64,000 bases of DNA from Anastrepha obliqua (taxonomy: Eukaryota > Arthropoda > Insecta > Diptera > Tephritidae). The DNA lies in NCBI RefSeq assembly GCF_027943255.1, contig NC_072896.1:7626001-7690000 (forward strand), read 5' to 3'. Both the position numbers and the translations under genes were made by a program. Shown in pieces: positions 1 to 12,056 of the stretch; position 1 is the stretch's first letter, and the number at the start of each line of letters is the position of its first letter. The notes beneath the pieces are model-generated. The model ran no database searches and was not told the DNA's origin. It was given only the letters and a program-made list of their open reading frames with translations.

Positions 1-478
1 TTACGTCTGCAAATCGGCTGATTTTGTCAAATTCACTGAAGGCAGGTGTTTAATCCTTTTCTGTCTTTCTAATGTGAATTATATCAATCACAAATATTCC
101 CGGCCAGTTGTATTTTTGCGTATTTATTTTTTCTATAGAAAATAATCTCGAATTTTAAACTCCCGGAGAGAAGATTTTCCCCGAAATATTGGGACCAAGA
201 AATTTGAACTTCGCCAGTTTTTGTTAGTCTTCGACAGCTTTAAGTGATGCAAATTATGTGGAAATTTAAGTTGTTTCAAACAAGTTTGGAAAATGAAGGA
301 AATAAAACTATTAAACAATGCATAAATAGTAGCTGACAAAGAAACTGCTCAGTTAGAGCGTCAAGCCAGGCACAAAAACCTTCACGAAGGCTTATTCGCG
401 ATAAAGTAAATTCACTTGAATTACCTTTTCTTAAAATTTTCATTGGGAGGATTGGGATCCTCTTGACTAACTGTAGTA

Positions 479-1013
479 TTGCTCGTAGAAAAGTCGGCTT
501 CGCGTCAACTCAGCGAGCGCTCGGCAAATACACAAACTTGTAAGGCCGCGAAATCATTCTGGCCTTGTATACTTGTACATCGGAGGCGCGCGAGTGGTCT
601 TATAAGATTAACAAAGTCTCAGCTCTCGCATTTTGTGGGCACCCTTACAGAGCACTGCCTACGATGTATGTATGCATGCTGGGAGACGCGGCATTACTTC
701 GAGCTCTTTTTGCATCAGCTGTATGAAGTAAAAGGTGTAATCATCTCAGCACCATCTTATTGGTGCTTTTTCTATGTCTCCTAATATAGGAGGGCTTGAT
801 ATTAACCACCTGATGAACTTTATCAACAGCATGAGGCGGTTAACACAGCCATAATTCAGTGATCGTTCAATCGTCTTCCACAAATCTCTCTTCTTTCTGT
901 CCTATTAGTTCCATCCTCCTTATTTCCTCTGTAATTATATCGCAAAGGACGAATTTAATTTCTTTGTCCAAGTGTGCCCTCTTTCTGGGCAATCATTTAA
1001 CTTAACCTAATTT
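479..1013 (+). mobile_element. 3' fragment of LOA-like non-LTR retrotransposon
   Basis: The translation (LSERSANTQTCKAAKSFWP, then LRLTKSQLSHFVGTLTEH) matches the end of ORF2 of the long element at 10315-15726 (LSERWENAQTCKVAKSFWP, LRLTKYQLSNLVGSLTGH). The 3' untranslated region also matches: CAAAGGACGAAT, then TCCAAGTGTGCCC, then a short TAACTTAACCTAA tail. It is a truncated, frame-disrupted copy of the same family. Confidence 0.85.
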
Positions 1014-1752
1014 CAAATTTCCATTAATATTATATCTTTACAGGCTTGCTAGAAACAAACCCATGATACGAAAAAGAAGGTAGCTCAATATTAGACAACT
1101 GACTTTTACTTGTACTACGATATATTCGTCAAAATATAGGTTCGAGAATGAAAACTGCAATGAATTTTTTCAATGGCCCTCAATCCAATTCAAATTCGGT
1201 TTTATAAAATAATACAAGAAAAAATTTAGTTGCGCAATTACAAGCTGCAAAAATAAAAACAAATTTATTTGCATTCTTGTCATTCATTGAAAAGTTTAAA
1301 TTCCTACTGCTTTTTATTTCCCGCTCTCTCACACTTTGCTGGTAGTTTATTCCAAAATGCCATCACTCACAAAAGGGTGAATTTTTGCATTCATGATGCA
1401 TAGTTTTCCCCTAAAACACAATTTCCCTTCGACACTTCGCTTGCGATAGAAGGAAAGGGAATAGATAAGAGCCTCATTGAGAGTTTATATTCAGCTATTC
1501 AGAACAGAGCTAATTATTGTAAAAGTCTCGCTGCGATTTCAGAGAACAACTGAATAGTTGAAATGAATGCCAAAGCAACACAAGAGACTGATACAGTACT
1601 GAGTTGCTCTGCCATTTTTATATGATTGTACAGAGAGTACAAAGTGCACAGAGTACTTAAGGTGGCGCCAAAAACCGAAACTTTATATTTCGCGATTTTG
1701 GCAGCCAAAGACGTAATCACTACAAATAAAAAAACAACTAAAGGAAGAGAAA
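1014..1752. other. AT-rich spacer, no gene seen
   Basis: Short open frames on both strands (for example 1514-1720 minus) have no recognisable domain, promoter or splice structure. I see nothing I can name. Confidence 0.5.
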
Positions 1753-2165
1753 TTCTTCTTCTTCTTAATTGGCGCTATAACCGCTTACGCGATTTTGGCC
1801 GAGTTTAACAAAGCGCGACAGTCGTTTCTTTCTCGTGCTAACCGGCGCCAGTTGGACACACCAAGTGAAGCCAAGTCCTTCTCCACCTGATCTTTCCAAC
1901 GCAGAGGAGGCCGCCCTCTTCCTCTGCTACCACCAGCTGGTACCGCATCGAATACTTTCAAAGCCGGAGCGTTTGTATCCATTCGGACGACATGACCCAG
2001 CCAACGTAGCCGCTGGATCTTTATTCGCTGCGCTATGTCTATGTCGTCGTAAAGCTCATACAGCTCATCGTTCCATCGTCTGCGGTATTCGCCGTTGCCA
2101 ACGTGCAAAGGACCAAAAATCTTACGCAGAATCTTTCGCTCGAACACTCCAAGCATCGCTTCATC
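1753..2165 (-). mobile_element. Non-LTR retrotransposon C-terminal remnant, (GAA)n tail
   Basis: Minus-strand reading gives ERKILRKIFGPLHVGN, IQRLRWLGHVVRMD and RGRGRPPLRWKDQVEKDL, the region after the reverse-transcriptase thumb of insect APE-type non-LTR elements. The 3' end is an AAGAAGAAGAA tail next to 1753. Two relatives lie at 23256-23960 and 39441-40130. It is a 5'-truncated pseudogene. Confidence 0.8.
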
Positions 2166-4099
2166 GGATAAGAAATTACTTGCATGTAAATATTCAGTGA
2201 ATGGCGTGGTAATATTGTGATTTTAAGATTTCTAATTTTCAAATTAAAGTAACAAATAAAAACGAAATTATGAGATCACGAATTATAAAAATACCGCAAA
2301 ATGCATTTTTTTTTGCATGTTTATGGGGATGATGCCGTGGCAAGAAAGTGTGTGTGTGTGGAATTTCTTGTGTTTGGTAGATGCCATTGCTTCCGCTTAC
2401 TTTTCCTCTTCTTTTTTGTTTTTGTTTATTTGGGAGGAAGATGTCACTACCACTTCCGCAGGCGCAATATTGAATTCTGTCATTCTTGATTGTTCGGCAT
2501 TAGTGTTGAGTGTTCGGCATTAGTTTATGCGGTATTCATAAAATTTTACAAAAACAAAATACATGACAAGTAGAACAAACTGCCGAACTGTTACTTTACC
2601 GAGTTCGGTCTGAATACTTCTGCTATTCCGCGATAATCGTTAATGCTCCATACAATATTTTGTATTCAGAGAACGTATAGAGCAGCCGAAATAAAAATAG
2701 ACAATTCAGAAAAACAAATAATTAAAAAAATGTTAATAAATTAGTTAATACAAAATTTAATAAAATATAATTGCTTATACGTAAAAATGAAAATTTAGAA
2801 ATAATTTATTAAAATAGATCACATAAATTTTATGCTAAATAACAAGTTATAAAAATGTATACACACAGTCATAACTCGATAATACAGCCTAATGGCGGAG
2901 AAATTGTCAAAATACAACACAAAACTGCAATTGATGAGCAACTTCCGTAAACTAGCAATTTCTAATCACGCATACATACATATGCTTATATGTATACAAT
3001 ATATGTATTTATTTATCTACATATATGTATATGTAAGTATGAATAAATGTACTAGACATACACAAACAAACGCGTATCAGTGCAACTGTGAGTTTCAATT
3101 TTTTAATGTGCAAATCTACGCTAAAAGTTACAATACCTTTATAAAAACAAAGATACAAATGCTATATTTTTCGTGACTTAAATAAATTTTTACCTACATA
3201 CATATATATATCTAAGTCTACAAATATCACTCATACGCCTAGGAGCACAACTCCGAAATATGTTGTAAAGCAAATTCGTACAAATCATCATCCCACACAA
3301 TAAAAATACTTATAAGACAAATATGAGAGTATAAATATTTACAGATTAATATTTTTAAACTACGATTTCAGCATTGTTGTGATGTTGCTTTACAAAACTT
3401 AAAATATATCAAATATCAAAATACATATTTACATACACACATACACGCGTACTCACCTTACGCAAAGTAAAATAGACAAACAAGCTTTTGTGTATAAAAT
3501 TTTAGTAAATTAAATACACTTACAAAATGGCTGTTTAAAAAATAAAAACTAATGTAAATACCATAGCATAACGCCTTTGCTTGAAAAGCTTCCTATATAT
3601 CACCAACAAAGGCTCCTTTAATCAAATTCAATATAAGTAACTAGAAAAAAACCTTAAAATAAATATTTTGACAAAGTAAAGCATGTAAAAATACTCCCTA
3701 ATCTATACGAAAATGTATTTTTCGGAACTATTGGATCCATTGACCTGTAGACAGACCTTAACTTCTAGAGCGCTAGATGGAACTTATACTATTTTTAAAC
3801 TCTTATTGGCAAGCGGAACGCCTACTGTTTAACGTGAAGCCGTCTCTCGCAGTATCCTCTCGTGGTGAGCGAGTTCGAGATGTTTCAGTCGATTGTCGGA
3901 GTCTACTCTCATTACTACCTTGCCCTCCTTGAACTTCTGGAAAGAATAAGAACCCATCACCAGTCATTCCTCCATACCTGTACTTGCAAGTTTTTTTAAT
4001 TTTATAATACTTTTTTCGAGGTTGGCATTTGTTATCGATATATTTTGCAATATTTGCAATATGGCATAGCTATAAATGTCGTTCATCATGAGTTCATTT
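2166..4099. other. AT-rich spacer with CATA/TATG microsatellites
   Basis: No supportable gene. The stretch 2965-3040 has short TATG/CATA tracts, and 2480-2525 repeats TGTTCGGCATTAGT twice. A less AT-rich segment at 3735-3960 resembles nothing I can name. Confidence 0.45.
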
Positions 4100-5200
4100 C
4101 ATCATATCGGGTGTTTTTTTAGCCGCATGTGAACTATCGATATCGATAACATTAGTTTGACAGCTGAGAATGGCAAATTGTGTTAATGTTTCTGTTCAGA
4201 AAGGTTTGGCAAGTCCTCGTGAATCATTTCACGTCCGAAAACTACTTTGAAATTGTGGAAATTTGCTTTGAAAAAATAGCAATAAGTCTATTTGCGAAGT
4301 TCATAGAGCATTGGCGGCTTCATCGGTCCTTAAATTTTTGGAAATGAGAAAAGAGGTCCCGTTATGGTGAACGTATCGAACCATTCTTATTGAATTTTCG
4401 TTCCTAAAAATTAGTTAGTGGAGCATCGACGAAGTTTGGTTCCATCGAAATGGTGCAACTTGCCCTATGTGGGCTTAATACATTGCTGACAGGGAATTTT
4501 TTTATAAGAACTAACGCGTATGTCCGGCGATTTTTTTAAAAAATTAGAAATGCTCATAACACTTTTATTACATTAATTATTTATTAGAAACTTTTTTATT
4601 TATTAGAAATAATTTTATTGCATAAATAAATAGAAACTGTGAAGCAAGCACCTGGTCTGAAGGGGAACGTGACACTGATTACAAATCACTCCGTAATTCT
4701 TTCGAGCAACAGAAGAAAATCCACTTTCTGTATGCTCTGTTTTTTCCTCCTTGCGAAATTATTTTCTCTAGGATATGATTAATTAATTTTCCGCTTAGTC
4801 GTCAAGGAGGATCTTGCTGAGAGGCTTTCTTAGTAACAGAGGAGGATGAATCAGTTACGTGCCTATATTCAGCAGTATTGGCCTTTTAGCCATTACCTAA
4901 CTCCTTCTACTCTTCGTTAATTACATAAGACTATCAAAAGTCGTCATATGGCATTTCGTTATCGAAAACCGTCACATGACGTTCACGGTCAACAATTTGT
5001 TAACAATAGATTTATTGCAACTTTCAAGCCATCATTGACGCCATACAGCCAGATCTATTGGTAAAAGTAGCATCAAATTCGGCTGATCGAATGGGCCGTA
5101 AAGGTCGTGACCGGTTACCATATTCCATAAATAAATGTCATGGAATTATCTACCAGTTTACAACAAATAAAATTCATTCCAACAACATTTTTATTTTATT
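4100..5200 (+). mobile_element. Very degraded Tc1/mariner-type remnant
   Basis: Near 4430 the reading DEVWFHRNGATCP resembles the second-aspartate region (DDxWFQQDGATCH) of DD41D-type transposases. Near 5034 the reading IDAIQPDLLVKV..SADRMG resembles their C-terminal end. A terminal-like GGGTGTTTTTTTAGCC lies near 4110. Everything between is scrambled, so limits and family are uncertain. Confidence 0.35.
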
Positions 5201-5398
5201 TTATAATTTTAAGTGCTCAAGCTATTAAAAAAAAACATATAAAAGGGGATAATGTAAATTTAAATATACCGTTTTTTTCCTCCTTCTGTTGATTTTAAAG
5301 AGTTAAGATTTTAAAATGCCTCCAATATCGTCAGCTTGCAAAAACTTCGAAGACTGACTCCAATAAACTTATCTCCTTCTTGATTGACACGATAACCT

Positions 5399-6114
5399 CC
5401 TTTAGAGGCTTCAAAAAATCGATCTTTTTTTGCATAAATGTCTTCCCAGACTATCCAAGAATGTGTACTCAAAATTTCAGAAGCAAATTCAAAATATTTT
5501 GGGAGTTACAGAAGAAATTGTGAGCAGGTATACGAGCGGCCGGATCGCTCGAAGTGCGATTTCTCGATTTTTTATTTTTACGATTTTTTCTAATTGGTGG
5601 GAAAGATAGGGAACAAGTTAAACGTGCTATAGAAAAGAGATTACATTGATGGTATTCGGAATTAAATTCTCTTCTAGTTGAACCTAAAAAACCTTAAGAA
5701 AGTTATGATTAACCCCCTTTTTGAACAACCTAAAGTGAATTTGTTTTTCCAAGCAAATGATTTTTTTTTAATTAGCGAAAAATTCTTGAATATCTCACTT
5801 TTTGTTTAATTTTCTTGGTTTAACTAAAAGCTGTAGTATACTAAAATAAAAATTTGTTTGGGTTTTTGGTTTCTGATGAAAATTGCGACCTGCATCTTTC
5901 CCGCCGCTCGTCACATGCACATTCGAAGCGCCTCGGCAAAATGCTTTTACCGGGCATAATATGACATATATTTAATGAAAAACTTTAAGAAAACTGTTGA
6001 AATATATAACAATAAAACATGAAAGTTTCATTTCAATCGAATATTTCTTTCCTTCCCAAAACAATCTACAAAAAAATCAATTTTTTGAAGCCTCTAAAGC
6101 AGGCTCCCCCCTTA
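5399..6114 (+). mobile_element. Non-autonomous TTAA-flanked element, copy 1 (left end lost)
   Basis: The right end reads TTTTTTGAAGCCTCTAAAGCAGG then GGCTCCCCCCTTAA; the left end retains TTTAGAGGCTTCAAAAAATC as its inverted partner. The interior (TATACGAGCGGCC..CGCTCGAAGTGCGATTTCTCG) is shared with 21028-21726 and, inverted, 52793-53463. No coding capacity is seen. The outermost left bases differ from the other copies, so that end looks truncated. Confidence 0.75.
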
Positions 6115-6254
6115 AACGCTTTTGACGGAGTGACAAATAAGCTCAAATAAGCTTACAGCGTGTAAAATATGTAATAGAAGGTGAAGTATTCTGTCTCTTG
6201 CCGCCTGTCGGGCAAATATCTAAAGACTCTATTTCGTGGTAGTTGAGAAGAATT

Positions 6255-6582
6255 TTTTAGGCTAAATATATATAATTGGGGCGTACTCCCTTTTCGGGTG
6301 TTTGGCCGAGCTCCTCCTCCTATTTGTGGAGTGCGTCTTGATGTTGTTCCACAAATGGAAGGACCAACAGTTTCAAGCCGACTCCGAACGGCAGATATTT
6401 TTATGAGGAGTTTTTTCATGGCAGAAATGCCATTCCGAGGTTTGCCATTGTCTGCCGAGTGGCGACCGCTATAAGAAACATGTTTTTATTAATTTTGGTG
6501 TTTCACCGAGATTCGAACCAACGTTCTCTCTGTGAGTTCCGAATGATAGTAACGCACCAACTCATTCGGCTATGGTGGCCCA
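6255..6582 (-). mobile_element. tRNA-derived SINE, copy 1
   Basis: On the minus strand the head reads ATAGCCGAATGAGTTGGTGCG (cited around the A-box like TAGCCGAATG) and about 50 bases later GGTTCGAATCTCGGTGAAAC (B box). The body matches the copy at 49120-49433 and ends in a TATATATA tail near 6265. The open frame 6153-6419 on this strand is only SINE body and not a gene. Confidence 0.85.
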
Positions 6583-7022
6583 AATTATAATATAAAGAAT
6601 CATTCCAAAATTTCTGTTTTGTATTATCATTTTAACTTCTCAGGCTCTTAAAAACAACAGCCTTTACAAAGTGGATCACATAAATTTCAATTTGCCGCTT
6701 TTTTCACGTCTCTCGTGGATATATTTAAGAAATATCAAATTAATTTTTCTATCTATTAAAAGAAGCTTAGAGAAAATTTCAAACGGAAACCATAAAAAAC
6801 CGTTTGCAAAAAGCAGAGTTTGACAAATATAGAAATGTGTCAACTGAATCCGAGCTCGAAGTGGACATACCGCTAGCAACACTGGCTTCATTATTTGAAT
6901 AATTAAAACTCCTTGGGGAATCTAATGCGAATTTTGATGAGTTTATATCAATAGATGATAATAAATGGAACGAAAACCTAAATTTTGGGTTGGATTTTTT
7001 ACTGACGAAAATAGTCCGATAA
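6583..7022. other. Spacer, no gene seen
   Basis: AT-rich sequence with a 71-codon open frame on the minus strand (6676-6891) that has no recognisable feature. Confidence 0.5.
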
Positions 7023-7525
7023 TAAAGGTTATTTCAATAAGAGGCGTTATTTTGATATTAAAAAAAAAAATTATATTTTTTAATATAAATGATCGGATGT
7101 TTATTTCATTATAAAGAGGAAGGTATGCCGTTAATAGTGGAAAATAACATCAGGCAAATGACCACCATTGGGCTGCCCTATGTCCTCGAGAGCATCACGA
7201 ATTCCATCTTTGAGGTCCTGAAACGACCCTGGGCTGTTGGCGTAGACTTACTCTTTCACGTGGCCCCCAAGAAAAAAATCACAAGGTCTTAAAACACAAG
7301 ATCTCGGTGGCTAATTGCGATCACCTGTTCGAGAGATAACACGGACCGCAAACTTTACCCGTAAAATATCAATGGTTTCGTTGCTGTGTGGCAAGTAGCG
7401 CCGTCTTGTTGAAAATAAACGTTGTCCAGATCAATACCATCCAATTCCGGCCATAAAAAATTGTTAATAATCTTTCGATAGCGCAATCCATTCATTCATA
7501 TCACTTGTTATTGGAAAACCCTTTA
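7023..7525 (-). mobile_element. Internally deleted DD41D-type Tc1/mariner element
   Basis: The ends are TAAAGGTTATTTCAATAAGAG on the left and TTATTGGAAAACCCTTTA on the right, forming an inverted repeat that begins TAAAGG. The minus strand encodes transposase pieces, including GGHLPDVIFHY followed by a stop, and a segment reading QDLKDGIRDALEDIGQP. The N-terminal half is missing. Close relatives: 15982-16816, 19848-20062, 46387-47199. Confidence 0.85.
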
Positions 7526-9520
7526 GTAATAATTCTAAGACTCTAATGGAATTTTTTCAAACAAAACGATTTTGAATGTAGTCTCAAATTAAAACGATTT
7601 TGCTCATTTCTTTCATTGGGGTTTATTCATTACTCGTTACTTTGCTGCCAATTAGAAGTAATTAAAAGTATCAAGTAAGCGAAAGCGTCGAAGCATCGCA
7701 AAGTAGCTAATAAAAGTATCGATATCAAGGAGTTTCAAATGATCACCACCAATAAGGCGAAGTATGGAAAGAAAAGCTCTCAATTCTCCTGTGAAACAAA
7801 GCACCATTTCATTCCGCATTGTCTGCTATTCGATTTCTAACCAAGTCAGCACAGCTATGCTAGGCCATCTCACCTATTAACATGCGCCTACAACTCAGCA
7901 CAGGGCTACTACGGGGCACATAAATCAGACTTCTCGCTCTCTCTGCTATTAAAATAAGTTAATGCATTATTTAGAAAAAATAAAAATATTAGTAGTAATT
8001 TTATAAATAACAAATCAGTATTAAAGTATTATAAGCTAGAAGTAAGGCCACAAAAATTGTGTTTAATTGAATAAGGCGCTCACCAGAGGTTATGCTTTAA
8101 GCAACTGACGAATTTGCTGAAAACTTGATGGTTATTAATTATTAACATTACTTGCATACCTGTGTAAAAATAGGCAAGTCTAATAATGCATAAATAAAAA
8201 AATAAAAAATTAAATCATAAAAAAATTTCAAATATGAAAGCGAAATAAGGAGAAGAATCGCGTAAATTAGTATACAAAAACAAAAATATTATAATAATAA
8301 GTTTTTTATTTGAATTAAGTCAAAGCAGAATATTCTACGTAGTTTAATACGATTTAATAGATAATTGGAAATTTAATGTAAGATGCATAATACATACATA
8401 TATATTTATATAACACCTTGAATCCGTATAAACGACGAAAGCTCAAAAATCAAGAATTATTAGATAATCAAGAAATATTGGAATTTTTCTTTTATCGGAT
8501 TAATTAGCACTTAACCGAGCGATGGAAAGTAAAAGTTGTTTCTTTTTTAGTGTTAGGCTTCCATATAAGATATAAATTAAAATAATATATGTAAATACCG
8601 TAAGACTTATTTCAATTAGCTAGCGAAATAATCGAATACTTGTCAATAAAACAACAACTGTATGTGATTGCATCGGAAGCGATGCGCATAGAGAGAAAGC
8701 GTCAAATTCTGAAACGAAATTAGCTCAAAATTTATAGATTCGTATATTAGTAATCAGTATCAACGTAAAATAACTAAAAAACTAAATTTAATAAAATTTA
8801 CCAATACTGCAGCATTGTAGTTATTATTGTAATAAACGAAAGTGAGAAATATTACAACAAAATTTTTCTTATATTTACTAAATTTCACTGGATGTACAAA
8901 TAAATTAAAAAAAAACAGCAACCGAAATTATTAAAAATTTATTATTATTATCATTTAATTAATTACTTATTAAGTGCGCTCATAGAAGAATGTAAATTAA
9001 ATATAAAAAAATAGCACTTAAGAACTTGCTAGCCAGCTAATAAATGTAGATATGTAAAGTACTTATTTATGGATGTGCCCGATGGCATCTACAATTAAGC
9101 AACAATTAATGTGCGTACATCTGTTTGTGTGTACTACATTCGTACTAAGAAAATAAGAAAATAAAAATTACTTAACACTCACATGGCATGGAATTTTGCA
9201 CAAGCAAGCGAAAATATGTGAAATTTTGTCAAAATAAAAGAATTGAAAAAAAAAAACAAGACGCATCGCTTTTTAAAACTGCGCGCCTATCGAGAATACG
9301 TATGTATATGTATGTACTTATATATATAACGCAAAGCTTCTACGCTTACTTCATTTTTGCTGCGAATAAAATTTAAATCACTAAAAGCTCTAAGGAAACT
9401 GATTTTATTATTATTTGTAAGAAACGAAAGGGTGAGTGTTTGCATGAACTGTAAATGTACTGAAAATGTAAGGGAGGAGGTCTAAAGGGAATCGAAATTT
9501 ATGGCATGCTTATATAAAGG
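7526..9520. other. Long AT-rich spacer, no gene seen
   Basis: Very AT-rich, with no open frame that carries a motif and no promoter-plus-exon arrangement like that of the cluster genes. The segment 7620-7940 is less AT-rich but unrecognised. Confidence 0.5.
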
Positions 9521-10128
9521 GTGGTTAATTTTCTAGGGCCGATGGTGAATATGAACCACACCTAAAGGTCAAGTGTTTTTCTGGGCGTTCAAATCAAAAT
9601 GCATATTGCGCACTTCGTGATTTTTTCGGTCAATTTAATCGTCCAAATGTGCCTACAATCGGAAAAATTGTGCAAAAGTTTGAGCAAACCGGGTCTGTAG
9701 GAGATGTGAAAACACCAGTGCATGCTCGTACAGCTCGCACTCCAGAAAATATTGCTACGTCCACCTCAACTCGTCGTCGTGCCCAACAATTGCACCTCTC
9801 ACGCTCGGCGTTGATGAACATTATGCATAAAGACTTGCATTTACATGCTTACAAGGCGCAATTGACTCAAGAACTATAGCCTCTTGACCATTTCAAGCGT
9901 CGTCAATGGTCAGAATGGTGGCAGGAAATGGTAACATTGAATGACCAATTTTCGAAGAAAATCATCTTCAGTGATGAGGCACATTTCCACCTGAGTGAAT
10001 TCGTCAATATGCAGAATTGCCGCTTGCCGCATTTGGGCGAATGATATTCCAAGAGTGATTACCGAAAAACCAATGCACCCACAAATGGTGGTTTGGTGCG
10101 TTTTGTGGGCCAAATTCGAGCTTCTCAC
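9521..10128 (+). mobile_element. DD41D-type Tc1/mariner fragment, GTGGTTAA-end family
   Basis: Starts with GTGGTTAATTTTCTAGGGCC, the same terminal type as the element at 62135-63014. It encodes a helix-turn-helix N-terminus (VPTIGKIVQKFEQTGSVGD, LSRSALMNIMHKDLHLHAYK), an internal stop after LTQEL, and IIFSDEAHFHLSEFVN with the first catalytic Asp. The 3' half and right terminus are missing. Confidence 0.85.
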
Positions 10129-10302
10129 TTCTCAAAACTAGTTTTTAAAAATATTTTTTCCAAAAAATAACCTCGGATAATGGAAGAGCTTAAGCTTGAA
10201 AGATCCGCATAAAGATATTTAAAAATTTCATCAACTGAATCAAACTATTAATATTCGCGCAAAAAATTTGTGACGCAGATTAATTAATTTTGCAAGAAAT
10301 TG

Positions 10303-10314
10303 AGAGGGTGAAAA
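10303..10314 (+). repeat. Left target-site duplication of the LOA-like element
   Basis: AGAGGGTGAAAA here pairs with AGAGGGTGAGAA at 15727-15738, 11 of 12 identical. The bases next to it inside (ACCCTGGCAG) and the CCTAA tail on the other side delimit the element. Confidence 0.75.
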
Positions 10315-10421
10315 AACCCTGGCAGGCCTCGGAGTACGTTCCAAATCCGTAGCCATTAGGTTAGCGGTGTAGGTGCGGTTTAGACGACTCCCGTCTTTGT
10401 GTCCAGTCTGGCTCTGAACGC

Positions 10422-12050
10422 ATGTCCCATAAGGACATGCGTCAACCCTCGCATGGCCTCCCTGGTATGGCACAGACAACCATGGGACCATTTAAGGACG
10501 ACTACACACTACGGGTTCCGATAGCGGCTTCGAGTGGGGACCCAACAACAACAACAATGAACAATAACAATAACAAAAACAAAAACGCAACAACAACAAA
10601 CAATAACAACACAATAACCCTGCAGAAAGCTTCAGGGGGTAGCGGGAGTTCGGAACCGAACCCCAAAACCACCTCTCTCAGGACTGGAGGAGGGAAATCA
10701 CCTCCCAAAAAACCTACGCCCCGGGGGGTAGTCTCTATTGGGGGTAAGGCGTCGGAATCGACGTGTAGGGCAGTGACCAAGGGGGACACCGGGGGAAAGT
10801 CGGAACCGACTTTCTCCTTAAATCCGGGGGTTAAAGGTGGGAACCCACCTGGATGGGGTAGCCAGCACCAGCAAAGGACTCTCACCTAGCTTTCCGGGGA
10901 CTTCGGGGGTATCTTTTCGAGGACCCTCCGTTAAGCCTAAACGGCAGCCTGGCCAGAGTAAGCGGTCCTTCTCTGACCTTCATATGGCTACCAGGATCCT
11001 GGAACACTACGGTGGCCAGAATGACCCTCAGTTATCTGAGAAGCATTCTCAGACGCTCGAGTGGGCCAGGAAGGTGATCAGAGGAGCAGAGGAGGGCAGC
11101 GGAAAGGGAGTGGAAGCGAGTGCGCCACACCTGGGCTCGGGAGTAAAAAGGCAACGCTCCCAGGAGGAGGATGTCTCCCAAGAGAAGAGACCCAAGATTG
11201 GCGGTGGCCCACCAAAATCGTTTAGCAAAGTCGCTAAGCAGGCGGGCTCCATCATTCTCGGGGTGATGGACAGCGGTAGAGAAGATGGCGCTATCTCTAG
11301 GGAGGAGTGGAAAAGGGTAGCGTCCGCCATCTCTGCCGTATTCATAGGTGGTGAGGGAAAACCCTGGACCACCTCCAAGCTGTGAAAGTGCCGGATGGCA
11401 CTACGGTTCCTACAAGAGAATCGTCTGCGCTGACGAACGGTCAGCCTCGATGTATAGGGCGGCAGTAGCCTTGGTGGGAGAGGTATTGGAGGGAGCCAAG
11501 GTGAAGGTAGTGGACAGAAGGGATCTACCTGTGCCTCCGCGAGCACGTGTCTGGCTCCCCTCCGAACCCTCTGCTTCGAAGGAGATGGAGGAAATCCTCC
11601 GCTACTGTAACCCCAAACTTCCCACGCACAACTGGAGGGTAGTTAAGGTGGAGAAGACTGAGGGATCCTATCGGCAAGCGCTGATTCTGCTGAATGCAGA
11701 GTCTCTCAGTCCTCTTGCTGAAGCAAAAGGGGTCATCAACGATGGCTTCGAGAAGGTAGTCCTTAAGGTCTACCAAACCGATGCCAGAGGAGATGTCCCC
11801 GCACATCCGGAAGTGCTGGGAGAAGCAAGGCCCACAGTAGAGGAAGCTCCTGTGGACATGGAGGTAGATTCCGTCACGTCGGAGGGTGACAATGCTGATG
11901 ACGTCCGCTCTTTACCGGGGTCCGTCATAAGCATCGGGTCGTTCTTCGATAGGGCGGAGGAGGAGAGGCTTCTGGCCTCGGAGAGCGAGGACGCCGTCCT
12001 GGAGGTGATGGAGAGGATCCTGGAGGATGAATATTCTCCAGATAAATCTT
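10422..12050 (+). pseudogene. ORF1 (Gag-like) of the LOA-like element, frameshifted
   Basis: The reading begins MSHKDMRQPSHG in one frame, shifts by +1 between 10837 and 10889, and shifts again between 11348 and 11385. The first part holds an Asn/Thr tract made of CAA/AAC repeats (10545-10620). The middle has a basic KRQRSQEEDVSQEKRPK patch. The last part (YKRIVCADERSASMYRAAV through VKVVDRRDLPVPPRARVW) resembles the DUF4780-type domain found in insect retrotransposon ORF1 proteins; that assignment is from memory of the family pattern and is tentative. No CCHC zinc knuckle is visible. The end of ORF1 appears fused in frame to ORF2 by a deletion near 12055, since the sequence runs directly into the endonuclease. 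Confidence 0.75.
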
Positions 12051-12056
12051 CAGCGG

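Noticed and set aside
6153..6419. 88-codon minus-strand frame
   Set aside because: It lies in the body of a tRNA-derived SINE and reappears in the other copy with changes that do not respect codons.
10502..10885. Long minus-strand open frames opposite the LOA-like element (10502-10885, 11049-11546, 12668-13045)
   Set aside because: They are mirror frames of G+C-rich coding sequence in the element; none has its own motif or promoter.
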